A stretch of DNA of 64,000 bases. It comes from Dasypus novemcinctus. Taxonomy: Eukaryota > Chordata > Mammalia > Cingulata > Dasypodidae. This document shows positions 1 to 9,990 of this stretch, piece after piece. The translations under genes and the position numbers were made by a program. Numbering within the stretch: position 1 is the stretch's first letter; each line of letters opens with the position of its first letter. The stretch lies in contig NC_080695.1 of assembly GCF_030445035.2 (NCBI RefSeq), positions 52,469,954-52,533,953 on the forward strand. The letters are read 5' to 3'. The notes under the pieces are model-generated. The model was given only the letters and a program-made list of their open reading frames with translations. It had not been told where the DNA came from and did no database searches.

Positions 1-1385
1 TGACTGTTTCAATCACTTTATTTGTGATTGGTTTGTTGAGGTCTTCAAGTTCTTCTAATGTCAGTGTAGGTTGTTTGTATATTCCTAGGAATTTTCCATT
101 TCATCTACATTGTCTGTTTTTTTAGCATAAAGTTGTTCATAGTGTCTTCTTATGATCTCCCTTATTTCTGTGGGGTCAGTAGGAAGGTTCCCCTTTTCAT
201 TTTTAATTTCATTTATTTGCATCTTCTCTCTATTTTTCTTAGTCAGTCTAGCTAAGGGTTTGACAATTTTGTAAATCTTGAAGAACCAACTTTTGCTTTT
301 GTTAATTTTCTCTATAGGTTTTCTTTTGTTGTTGTTCTCAGTTTCATTTATTTCTGCTCTGATCTTTGTTATTTCATTCTTTCTACTTGCTTTGGGATTA
401 GCTTGCTGTTTTTTTCTAGTTCTTCCAGCTGTGCAGTTAGGTCATTGATTTTGGCTCTTTCTTCTTTTAATGTAAGCATTGAGGGCTATAAATTTTCCTC
501 TCAACATTGCCTTTGCAGCATCCCATAGGTTCTGATACGTTGTATTCTCATTGTCATTCATCTCGAGATATTAATTGATTTCTCTTGAAATTTCTTCTTT
601 GACCCACTGATTATTTGAGTGTGTTGTTTAATCTCCATATATATGTGAATTTCCCCTTTATTTGCTGCTTGTTGATTTCTAGTTTTACTCCATTATGATC
701 AGAGAAAGTGCCTTGTATAATTTCAATTTTGCTGAATTTATTGAGATCTGCTTTGTGTCCCAACATTAGACTATCCTGGAGAAAGATCCATGAGCACTTG
801 AAAAGAATGTATATCCTGCTCTTTTGGGGTGCAATGTTCTGTATATGTCCATTAGGTTTAGTCCATTTATCATATTATTCAAGCTCTCTGTTTCTTTATT
901 GATCTTCTGCCCAGATGCTTTCTCCAACGCTGACCATGGTGTATTGAAATCTCCAGTTATTATTGTAGAGATGTCTATTTCTTCCTTCAGTTTTGCCAGT
1001 GTTTGCCTCATGTATTTTAGGGCATCCTGGATAGGTGCTTGTGTATTTATGGTTGTTATTTCTTCCTGGCGAATCATCCCTTTTATTAATATGGAATGTC
1101 CTTCCTTGTCTCCAATAACAGTTTTTCTTTTAAAGTTTATATCGTCTGATATAACTATAGCTACCCCCCAGCTTTTTTTTTTTTTTTTTTTTTTCGGTTA
1201 CTGCATGCATGGGATAACTTTTTCCAACCTTTCCCTTTCAATTTATTGGTATTCTTGGGTCTAAGGTGAGTCTTTTGCAGACAACATATAGATGGCTTAT
1301 ATTTTCTTATCCATTCTGCCAGTCTGTGTCTTTTGATTGAGAAGTTTAATCCATTAATATTCAGTGTTATTACTGTAAAGGCAGT
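1..1385 (-). pseudogene. L1 ORF2 N-terminal part (endonuclease/start of RT), truncated by window edge
   Basis: Antisense L1 ORF2 sequence. Reading the minus strand from about 1,385 downwards gives endonuclease-domain protein. The open stretch at 766-1077 contains the diagnostic GDFNTP motif of the L1 apurinic-type endonuclease. Further down (about 1-130) the reading resembles the linker that precedes the reverse transcriptase. An oligo-T tract at about 1172-1196 (oligo-A in the coding sense) and several stops break the frame, so the copy is inactive. It lies directly downstream of ORF1 (1,420-2,427) in the same L1, and the rest of ORF2 lies outside the window to the left. Confidence 0.85.
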
Positions 1386-1396
1386 TATTTATTATT

Positions 1397-2427
1397 TCAT
1401 CCATTTTGATTTTTGCACTTTGTCATTTTATATTTGACACTTTTACTTACTGATACAATTCTCATTTCTAGACCCTCTTCCAGGCCGCTCTCTCCTGTCT
1501 TTTCTTTCCAGGCTGTAACACTCCCTTTAGTATTTCTTGAAGAGCTGGTCTTTTTGCTATAAACTCTCTGTTTCTGTATATCTGTAAATATTCTAATCAC
1601 CCTCATTTTAAAAAGATAATCTTGCTGGGTATAAAATCCTTGGCTGGCAGTTTTTCTCCTGCAGTATCTTAAATATATCATACCACTGTTCTCTTGCCTC
1701 CATGGTTTCTGATGAGAAATTGGCACTTTTTCTTATTAGGTATCCCTTATATGTTATACATCGCTTTTCTCTTGCTGCTCTCAGAATTCTCTCTTTGTTC
1801 TGGCATTTGACATCCTGATTAGCGGGTGTCTCAGAGTTGGTCTATTAGGATTTATTTGGGTGGGAGTACATTGTGCTTCTTGGACATGGACATCTATGCC
1901 CTTCAATAGGGTGGGGAAATTTTCTGCCATTATTTCTTCAAATATTCTTTCTGCCCCTTTTCCCTTCTCTTCTTCTGGGACATCCATGACACATATGTTT
2001 GCACATCTCTTGCTGTCATTTAGTTCCTTGAGACCTCGTTCATTTTTTCCATTCTTTTCTTCATCTCTTTTGTTTGTTCACTTTTGGAGGCCATGTCTTT
2101 GAGCTTGCCAGTCCTTTCTTCTAGTTCCTCAAATCTGCTGTTATATGCCCCCAGTGTATTTTTTATTTCGTTTATTGCACCTTTCATTCCCATAAGGTCT
2201 GCTATTTTTCTATGTATGCTTTCAAATTCTTCTTTGTGCTCATCCAGTATCTTAATATCCTTAGTCTCTTTAGCCATCTCATTGAATTTATTAAGATTTG
2301 TTAGAACATCTAAGATTTGTTGTCTCAACTCCTTTATGTCATCTGCAGGCTTCTCTTGTTCCTTTAATTGGGCCATTTCTTCCTGTTTCTTGGTATGGAT
2401 TGTAATTTTTGGTTGGAATTTCTGCAT
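1397..2427 (-). pseudogene. L1 ORF1 (RNA-binding coiled-coil protein), frame-broken
   Basis: ORF1 of the same antisense L1. The upstream piece (2,020-2,427) starts with Met and is a heptad-rich, Lys/Glu-rich coiled coil. The middle piece (1,781-1,987) matches the start of the RNA-recognition region. The last piece (1,397-1,726) is the C-terminal domain in another frame. ORF1p normally forms the trimeric RNA chaperone of the L1 particle. Here it is split over at least three frames and cannot be made whole. Its place between a 5'UTR (above 2,428) and ORF2 (below 1,385) is canonical. Confidence 0.8.
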
Positions 2428-2559
2428 CTGGCTTGCCAGATGTATTTATTCTGGGTGCAGTTTCTCTCTTTAGTTTAGGGATTTCTTATCTTTTCTCCAT
2501 TGCTGGTTGTGTAGTAGGAGCCAAGGATGTAGTTGGTGCTGTAAGCTATGAAGGCTGAA

Positions 2560-3850
2560 GCTGCCCATGTTGCACCAGGAAGTGATGAAGTTTCTCCCAT
2601 CTTTCTCCTCTGTCAGGGGTGGACAGAGCTGTAATCGTGTATAATAATCCCAGTTGGGCACGAGACTGTCTGTAGTCACCCAGATACACTGATGAAGCCT
2701 CACACCCCTTCCTCCCCTACCTTAGGCAGGGATGGAGCTATAGTTTTGGTCAGCAATCTATGCTGTGTGGGTCCAAAATGACCACAGTTGCTCAGGTAAA
2801 CTGGGGTATCATCAGACCCTCTCCCTACTGGGAGAGGGAATGGACCCTCTGGAGTGCCCAACAATCTAATCTCTGTGGGCCAAATATTAGCCTGCAGTTG
2901 CCTTGAGAGACTTAGGGAGTACTGCCCCTTCTGCACTTTAGGGGGTGGGAACAGAACCACAAATGCCCAACAATTCAGTCATGTAGGCTGAAAGTACCCA
3001 CCATTGCCCAGAGAGGCTGAGGAAGCACCACCTCCCTCCTACCCTATTGGGTGGTGGGGGTGGTTCTATGGGCACTCAACAGTTCAGTCCCTTTAGGCTC
3101 AGAATACCTGCCATTGCCTAGAGAGGTTGAGGAAACACCGGCCCCCTTCTATGCTCTTAAGGCATGGGGTTGGATCCATAGGGACCCAAGAGTTCAATCC
3201 CTCTTGGCTGTAAGTACCCACCATTGTCCAGAGAGGCTGTGGAGACAACAAACTCCTCCTATCCTATTGGGGGTGGGGGTGGATTCATAGGCATCCAATA
3301 GTCCAGTCCATGCAGGCTGAAGGTCTGCTGTTGCCCAAAAAGGCTGTGGAAAGACCAGCCCCATTCTTTCCTATTGGGGGGTGAGGGTGCATCCATAACT
3401 ACCACAAGACCAGGCTGTGTGGGCCTGAAGCACCTGCAGTTACCCAAAGAGGCTGGGCAAACAGAGTGCATCTCTTGTCCTATTGGGGAAGGAGGTGGAG
3501 TCACAGGTGCCCAAGAGTCAGATTTGTGCAGTCCAAAACTGTTGCCCTGAGAGTTTGAGGCAACACCAGGCCCCTCCTACCCTGTGGAGGACGGAAGTGG
3601 AGATGGGTTCAAAGGCACTCAACAAATCTGTGAGGGCTGAAAACCCCTGCCATTGCCCAGAGTGGCTGAGGAGATCCAGCTCCTAACCTATTCTCTTGGG
3701 GTGCAGGGATGCAGCCCCAGGTGTCTGACCATTCAGCCTCTGCCAGTGGAGAGCACTTGCAGTTGCCTGGAGAGCCTGGGGCAGGCCCCACCTGCTGCCT
3801 CTCTGCTGGAGGTGGGGCTGGAGCCTAGGCTAGGGTCGCAGTCTGATCTT
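2560..3850. repeat. Tandem array of about 108-bp monomers in the L1 5'UTR
   Basis: The anchor phrase 'ttgcccagagaggctgagg', with variants, recurs at about 2,788, 2,899, 3,005, 3,114, 3,225, 3,332, 3,440, 3,543, 3,653 and 3,765. Spacing is 103-112 bp, and two more degenerate units lie to the left. Each unit carries a 'cctaccctattgggggtgggggtgg'-like core followed by a 'cagtcc...gcaggctgaa' segment. The units differ by many substitutions, so the array is not a recent expansion. Confidence 0.85.
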
Positions 3851-4510
3851 GGTGGAAAGAAGTCTGTCCCTAACTTCACTGGATTTCAGTCAGCCAGGTT
3901 CCCCCTCATGCTGGGGGCAGAGTCAAGATGGCAGCTACTGGATTCTTTCCCACTTGGACAGGCTAAGACCCTAGCTGGATCTAGGATTATACTTTAACCA
4001 GCTGAGTCCATTAATCAGAAGCTGAGGTCAGTGGACATCTGTCTCTTCCTCCACCATTTATGGGAAATGGAGCTTCTAACTCCAGCCATGGAATAGCTCC
4101 TGAGGTGGTTTGTGTCCCTAGAGTAGGATGGGCATCAGCCTTTGTGGTGTGGCTTGCAGCTTCCCAGAAAGGTGGTACAGGTCCCCCCAGCTTCCTCCCC
4201 CCCGGAGGTGGGATTCAGGTTTAGGGCAGGCCTGCAATCCAACCTGGGTGGGAAGAAGCCGGTCCTTACAAGCAGTGATTTTCAGTCTGCGCCCACTTCC
4301 CCTTGTGCCTGGGGCGGGGTCAGAATGGCGGCCACCAGCTTCTTTCTGACCTGGACAGTCTCAAAGTTTAGTTGTTCCTAGGATTCTATTTTAGCCCGCT
4401 GAATCCACTAATCAGTAGCTGATGTCAGAGCCACACCATGTTTTCCTCCCGTTTTTATTTGAGGAAATGAAACTTCCAACCCCAACCATGGAATAGCTCC
4501 TGAGGTGGCT
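3815..4510. repeat. Duplicated ~400-bp block in the L1 5'UTR
   Basis: Two diverged copies at about 3,815-4,110 and 4,215-4,510, offset by roughly 400 bp. Shared landmarks are 'ggtgggaagaag' (3,850 and 4,245), 'ctgggggcagagtcaagatggc' versus 'ctggggcggggtcagaatggc' (3,911 and 4,309), and 'catggaatagctcctgaggtgg' (4,086 and 4,488). This second-order duplication lies upstream of the 108-bp monomers in the element's own orientation. Confidence 0.75.
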
Positions 4511-4745
4511 TGCATGCCATAGGCACCGACCTCTGTGGTGTGGACTGCTCTACTCATGATTCCTCTGTGCAGATGGGTAGTTTCCTCCTTCCACACTGTC
4601 AAGGATGTTGCAGGATACGACTCTGGTCTCCTGGGGCCTCCAAAAGGGGCTTTAGGTAGCCTGGGCGACCACCAACCACCCTGTTTCACAAGCTGACTCC
4701 AGGAGTTCCTTACTCTGACACCATCTTGGCTCCATCTCCTCACTC

Positions 4746-5452
4746 TCATTTTTGAAGGACACTTTTGCCAGATAAAGAATACTTGGCTGTCAAATTTTCT
4801 CTTTCAGTATCTTATATATCTATATTATACCTCTGTGTTCTCATCTCTGTGGTTTCTGTAGAGAAATTCACACTGTCTTTTTAAATGTCTCCTGTATGTA
4901 ATGGATTTCTTTTGTCTTGCTGCTTTCATGATTCTCTCTTTATCAGTGGCATTTTACATTCTGATTACTTTGTCTCTCAAGGTAGGTCTATTTGGGTTTA
5001 TTCTATTTGGAATACACTGCACATCTTGGACATGAATTTTCATGTCTTTCATAAGAGTTGGGAAATTTTCGGTCATTATTTCCTCAAATATTCTTTCCGC
5101 CCTTTTTCCCTTACCTTCTTCTGAAGCACTCATGGCATGTACATTAGTATGCTTTTCGTGGGGTCATTCAGTTCCCTGAGTCCCTGCTCATTCTTTTCTC
5201 TGTTCTTCTTTTTAATTTTATATATCCTTTCCTCTAAGACACTGATCCTTTCTTCTGCCTGTTCAAATGTATTGTTTCATGCCTGTACTGCATTTTATTT
5301 TCATCCATTTTCTTTCCTTCACATAATTTATTATTTTTCTGTTCAAACTTTCAAATTCTTTTTTGTGTTCACTCAATTTCTTTTTAGAAGAGAGGTGAGC
5401 CCTGTATGTTTCTATGCCTTCATCATTCCGGAATTGTCTCCTTTTTAAAAAA
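4746..5452 (-). mobile_element. Older L1 ORF1 fragment (antisense)
   Basis: This stretch parallels 1,610-2,330 of the younger L1. Shared landmarks include the 'tatcttatatatctatattatacc' region and 'ggtcattatttcctcaaatattctttc'. Minus-strand reading gives a diverged ORF1 coiled coil, for example at 5,263-5,508. It adjoins the 5' end of the younger L1, which suggests the younger copy landed here. No long frame survives. Confidence 0.7.
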
Positions 5453-5583
5453 TGTATGCATTCAGGGCTATAAATTTCCCTTTCAGGACTGCCTTCACTG
5501 CATCCCATATGTTTTGATATGCTTTTATTATTACTCCCTAGATATTTGCTAACTACCCTTGCAATTTCTTCTTTGGTCCACTG
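5453..5583 (-). mobile_element. L1 ORF2 fragment, left of LTR insertion
   Basis: It parallels 470-610 of the young L1 ('gggctataaatttccctttc', 'gcatcccatatgttttgatatg', 'ttcttctttggtccactg') in the antisense direction. It stops at 'tccactg' (5,577-5,583), where an LTR begins. The same L1 resumes at 6,149 with a second copy of 'tccactg'. Confidence 0.75.
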
Positions 5584-6148
5584 TGACAGCTGAAATTGTG
5601 TGGACCCCAGAACATAATGTCTTTAGAGATAATCCATTTCTGTGCATGTAAATCTATTTGAGATAGGATCTTTTGATTAAATTCTGATAAAGTGCCTTCC
5701 TTTTGATTAGATCACTTCAGTATGGTATGATTCAAGGTATGTCTTAATCTTCTTACTAGAGTCCTTTATAAACAGAGGAATAAAAAGTCACAGACATGGG
5801 GGAAAAAAACTGCAGAGAGAGCCAAAAACCCAGAAGCTGAAGTCACAGAACACAGACGCTTAGATAAAGCCACTTTAGTCAGAAGATGAAAACAATGAGG
5901 CTTGGAAGAGAGCGCAGAGAGTGGATATGGCCATAGGCCTGATTCCTCATGACTGTGTATCTTCTGATGATTCCAGCATGTGCCTGATGTCCACAGTTGC
6001 AGCTCAGTGAGAAAGCAACACTTGATGATGCCTTGATTGGGACACTTTCATAGCCTCAGTGTGGTAACATTAACCTAATAAACCCATATTTTAAAAGTCA
6101 GCACATTTCTGGTATATTGCTCTCAGGAGCTTGTAGAAAACGAAAATA
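5584..6148 (+). mobile_element. Solo LTR, MaLR/ERVL-like, inserted in L1
   Basis: A 565-bp block interrupts L1 ORF2 exactly and is flanked by 'tccactg' on both sides (5,577-5,583 and 6,149-6,155). Near its 3' end it has 'cctaataaaccc' (AATAAA-type polyadenylation signal) and 'cacatttctggtatattgc'. The same phrases occur in the other LTRs at 11,425, 16,816, 45,575 and 47,325. There are no internal viral genes, so it is a solo LTR. The MaLR assignment comes from recalled 3'-terminal phrases, not from a search. Confidence 0.75.
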
Positions 6149-6945
6149 TCCACTGATTGTTTAAGGGTGTGTTATTTAACTTCCACATATTTATGAATTT
6201 TCAAGTTCTCCACCTATTATTGATTTCCAGCTTCATTCCTTAATGGTCAGAGAAGATGCTTTGTATAATTTCAATGATTTTTAAATCTACTGAGACTTGT
6301 TTTGTGACCCAACATGTACTCTATCCTAGATGATGATCTATGTGCATCTGAGAAGAATGCATATCCTGCTTTTTGGGGGTGAAATATTCTGTGTATGTCT
6401 GTTAGATCTAGTTCATTTATCACATTATTCAAGTTCTATGCTTCCTTATTGAACTTCTGTTGATAAGTTTCCAACTGCTATTGTAGAGGTGACTATTTCT
6501 CCCTTCAGTTTTGCCTTATGTATTTTGGGGCACCATGGTTAGGTGAATAAATATTTACGTGGTTTTTTTTTTTTTTTTAATGGTTTCCCCCTTTTTAATA
6601 TATAGTGTCTTTCTTTGTCCCTTACAATAGCTTTTAACCTGAAGTATATTTTGTCCAATGTTAGGTGGCTATCCCATCTCTTTTTGGTTACTATTTGCAT
6701 GGACTATCTTTTCCCAAACTTTCCCTTTCAACCTCTTTATATCTTTGTTCTAAGGTGAGTCTCTGTAAAAACCATACAGTTGGATCATGGTTTTTAATCC
6801 ATTCTGTCAATCTATGTCTTTTGATTGGGGAGTTTAATTCATTAACAATCAGTGTTAGTACTGGAAAAACAGTACTTACTTCAGTCATTTTGTCCTTTGA
6901 TTTTTATATGTCATATCTATTTTTTTTATCTCTTGTCCTTCGTTG
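6149..6945 (-). mobile_element. L1 ORF2 fragment (endonuclease region), right of LTR insertion
   Basis: Continuation of the L1 split by the LTR. It parallels 605-1,440 of the young L1, with shared phrases such as 'gtgacccaacat', 'aagaatgcatatcctgctttttggggg' and 'tcttttgattggggagtttaat'. The endonuclease frame is heavily broken. A T-run at 6,951-6,972 follows. Confidence 0.75.
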
Positions 6946-9237
6946 CAACTTCTTTTTTTTTTTTTTTTTTTGGTAGTTGATCTTTTCTGAGGTATCCCTC
7001 TGATCTCTCCAGAAGTCCTTTTGTATGCAGCATTCCTCAGAAGCTAGTGTTCTGCCTGGGAGTCTCAGGGGACTTGGGTCCCTGTGCCTATATATGCATT
7101 GGGTTCTAACTCAGTGCTGTGAATACCTCTATAGTCTGGGTCCCCAGTGGGAGGGCTCCATGCTGCTGCCTCTGGAAAACTCCAAGCTATGTGGGAAAAT
7201 TGAGGAGAGGGGAGAGGACTAGCTGGTCTGGGACTGAAGTTTCCTACCTGATATTTGTCTCTTTCTTTGATTCAATGTTTGTGGAGTCCGTCTCCAGTCT
7301 CTATGTCCTCCAGAGTTATAAAAGAGTGAAATTTGTCCTTACATTTGCTGAATATCTAGGGAGGCTTTTTCAGGGGATGTCTTACATTGCCGTGTTGACC
7401 TACCTGTTTTTGAACAGCGTACACAATAAAGCACACTGTCTGTACTCCTCTGACAGGGATTAGTGTTAGTGAGTCCTACAGAAAGGAGACAATTAGAGGG
7501 CGTTTGATAGCAAGAAATTTATTAGGGGACGACCTATGAAAGATAAAGGGAACAAGAAACAGGTTTGGACAGGGGAAATCATCAGATATTAATGTAGATC
7601 TGTCACATTTTCTAAGATTGTAATAACTGCAGCATGATGATTACTGCTGAAGATCCTCTTCAAATATCAAAATGATGGTCCTGTAAGGCAAAGGATTACA
7701 TTTAGATCAATCTTTATGATCTTTATTTTCCCTTTATACATTTTGTCTTCTGTGATATTTCTGTGGCCCATGTTGAATATTTTAGTGTGCCTGCATCTGG
7801 GTGTCTATATGTAATGAAACAAACTTGCTTTCATATATCAGATATACATCTCTGAATTGAACTTTGTACAGAATCTGACCATTACCATTTTTTCATCTGG
7901 TAGGAGTTGAATTTTTATAAATGCGGGGTGGAGTCTTTGCCTTAAATTTTGAAATTGGAATTGCAAATAATCTGAACACTCACTGGATGTAGTATTAGTT
8001 CAATTTAATGTACCTCACAGGACAACTTTTAGAAGATCTTCTGTGTGGAAGTAATGTCATTTAAACCGTGAGTAGGAAAAGTATGCAGTAGGCACTAGAT
8101 ATTTTGAAAGGTTCTTTATTTATGTGTATATTGTTTGGTCCTCATAATGGCTTCAGAAAACAAGTAGTATATCAGTTTCATATATATAAGGGCTAAGATT
8201 AAGAGTAGAATCCAGATAAAGTTGGTATTGTGAGTAAAAGGCAGGAACACAGGCACTTTATTGGGAGAGTGCAAGATGTATTTGTGGGCATGAAGACAAG
8301 TATCAGGGGTAGGAATTGGAATGCTGGAATGTGGTGATAGAGGTAGAGCTGAGGCAGATCATGAAGTTATGAATTTTCTGCTAGAAGACTGACTTATTAT
8401 GAGGCCAAGGGAGTTGTTCCCCTAGACTATACCTGAAAGAAGACTAGATCCTGTCTTCAATTTTGGTTCACTGGGGCATAGTAAGGCAAAATATCCTGTC
8501 AAAACTGAATTAAACTACCAAATTCTACAAAGAATTTTTTTTTCAAACAAATTCACTACATTCAGGTCAGGACTCCAAGAGGAAAGCCACATATACTTCA
8601 GGCGATGAACTCAGGGTATTATGGCAACAAAGAAATGCTGGTGAAGATAACTTCATTGTCCACTATTGGGCATTTTGAACATTCACGCAGCAGTTCTGCT
8701 GGGGCCTCATGCTAGGCTTCCAACTCCCAACTCTAGCTAGCTCTTATCGCAGCAGGAACTGTTTTGAGGTCCATGTTCTTGGATTCAAGAAATATTCATT
8801 TTTCATCTACTCAGTTTTTCCTTTTCTGCAACATACTCACGTATCCCTGGGCATCCAGGGATTCATATGGCCTTTCTTTTGACCTCCAGGGCCCTTCATT
8901 TGTGTTTCTCTTATGGGTGATTGTCAACATTGTGCCATTTATTGTATTAATCTCTCTCCTAGAAACATCTTAAGCTCTTGAAGGTAGGAATTTTTCTTAT
9001 CCCTTACACGGTCAGGCCAAGATCAGTGTTCTATATACATTTGCAGAACTGTTTATTTCTGGCTTTCTAAAACCAGCCTCTTTTGTTGTCTAAAAGATAC
9101 ATCTGCTTTCCAGCTCAGTATGGGGAGATGATTAAGGCCATCATATATCCTAAGTAACTTGAGGAAAGTTACAAAGTCCTCAACCAGAATTACACTTGCA
9201 TTGGAAAGCTGCGCCAAAGCAAGTGTGGCTTTACAAG
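6946..9237. other. Region without recognisable gene
   Basis: 6,950-7,470 is GC-richer and may be L1 5'UTR-type sequence; the call is weak. 7,480-8,930 looks like unique AT-rich intergenic or intronic sequence. I looked on the minus strand for a terminal Pro-rich exon of the MIA3-like gene and saw none. A possible MIR/L2 tail lies at 8,940-9,050 ('cttgaaggtaggaatttttcttatc'). Confidence 0.5.
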
Positions 9238-9248
9238 AAGGAGTTGTA

Positions 9249-9784
9249 TGAAAGCAGGAGAATTGCATCCAGCATCCATGTGGAATCTAAGCCCCCTCTT
9301 GATAGAGATGTGGAGTGGACACGACCATTCTAAGGTCCACAGGATGGAGGAATAGAGTATGGATTAGAGTGGACTTACTGATATTCTATTCATGAACTAT
9401 TGTGATGAGTAATCAAAGAGAATGTGGCATTGCTGTGGAGAAAGTGGCCATGGTGGCTGCTGGGGGTACAGAGTGGGAGGAAGAGATATGATATGGGGGC
9501 ATTTTTGGGGGTTAGAACTGTCCTAGATGGTGCTGCAGGGAGTTACTGGACACTGTATGCCCTCCCATGGCCCACTGGGTGGACTGTGGGAGAGTGTGGG
9601 CTATGGTGTGGACCACTGACCATGAGGTACAGCGGTGATCAGAGATGTATGCACCAAGTGCAATGAATGTCTCATGATGATGGAGGAGGTTGTTGTTATG
9701 AGGGGAGGAGTGGGGTGAAGGGGGTGGGGGGTATATGGGGACCTCATATTTTTTGAATGTAACATTACAAAATAAAGACAAAAA
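9249..9784 (+). mobile_element. ORF-less L1-mobilised retroelement (3' end) with 11-bp TSD
   Basis: A 536-bp insertion with the direct repeat 'aaggagttgta' at 9,238-9,248 and 9,785-9,795 and an A-rich 3' tail. It shares long phrases with copies at 12,880-13,375 and, inverted, at 61,000-62,640: 'gtggagaaagtggcc', 'gatatgggggcattttt', 'aatgaatgt...atgatggagg', 'ggtatatggggacctc'. There is no coding frame. It is best read as the 3' end of a xenarthran L1 lineage. It begins only about 58 bp beyond the donor of the last visible MIA3-like exon. Confidence 0.75.
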
Positions 9785-9842
9785 AAGGAGTTGTAAATGA
9801 AAGTGCTTTACAATTGGACTCTGACTTTTCACTTCATCTTAC

Positions 9843-9990
9843 CAAATGGAGGAGGTGGAGGCCGTGGGTGAAGCCACCAGGGTGGAGGAGGCCACCAATA
9901 GCCCATTCGTGGTGGTGGAGGGCCTCCCATGGGGTAGGGCATGAAGGGTGATCCTTGGAAAGGAGGGGGCCCACTTGCAGCCATATTATC
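9843..9990 (-). CDS. MIA3-like: MIA3-like exon: Pro-rich segment
   Basis: 148 bp, acceptor TTTGCAG, donor G|GTAAGATG. It encodes 49 residues opening DNMAASGPPPFQG with PMGGPPPP, PPPPWWLHPRP and PPPPPF, closely parallel to the Pro-rich Sec23-binding tail of TANGO1 (which has a GPPPFPG...PMGGP stretch). Phase 0 in, phase 1 out. If the donor is not used, translation continues only four residues (GKMK) to a TGA at 9,829-9,831. The next exon of the family model was not seen in 1-9,842. Confidence 0.8.

Larger units (their letters stand above)
2428..4745 (-). promoter_or_regulatory. L1 5'UTR (internal promoter region), apparently complete to the 5' end
   Basis: GC-rich, ORF-poor block between the ORF1 start and a sharp boundary near 4,745. 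On the minus strand the boundary reads GAGGAGATGGAGCCAAGATGG, close to the start of mammalian L1 5'UTRs, which typically contain a GGAGCCAAGATGG-like core. The block is made of tandem units (listed separately), as in monomer-type L1 promoters. Since the 5' end is retained, this L1 was probably inserted nearly full length. It sits inside or beside older L1 sequence in the same orientation. Confidence 0.7.

Noticed and set aside
1172..1196. Poly-T run as end of an antisense retrotransposon
   Set aside because: It lies within continuous L1 ORF2 endonuclease sequence on both sides, so it is an expanded homopolymer and not an element boundary.
3653..3997. Plus-strand ORFs of up to 114 codons in 3,050-4,380
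   Set aside because: They run antisense through the GC-rich L1 5'UTR monomers. GC-rich tandem repeats keep frames open by chance.
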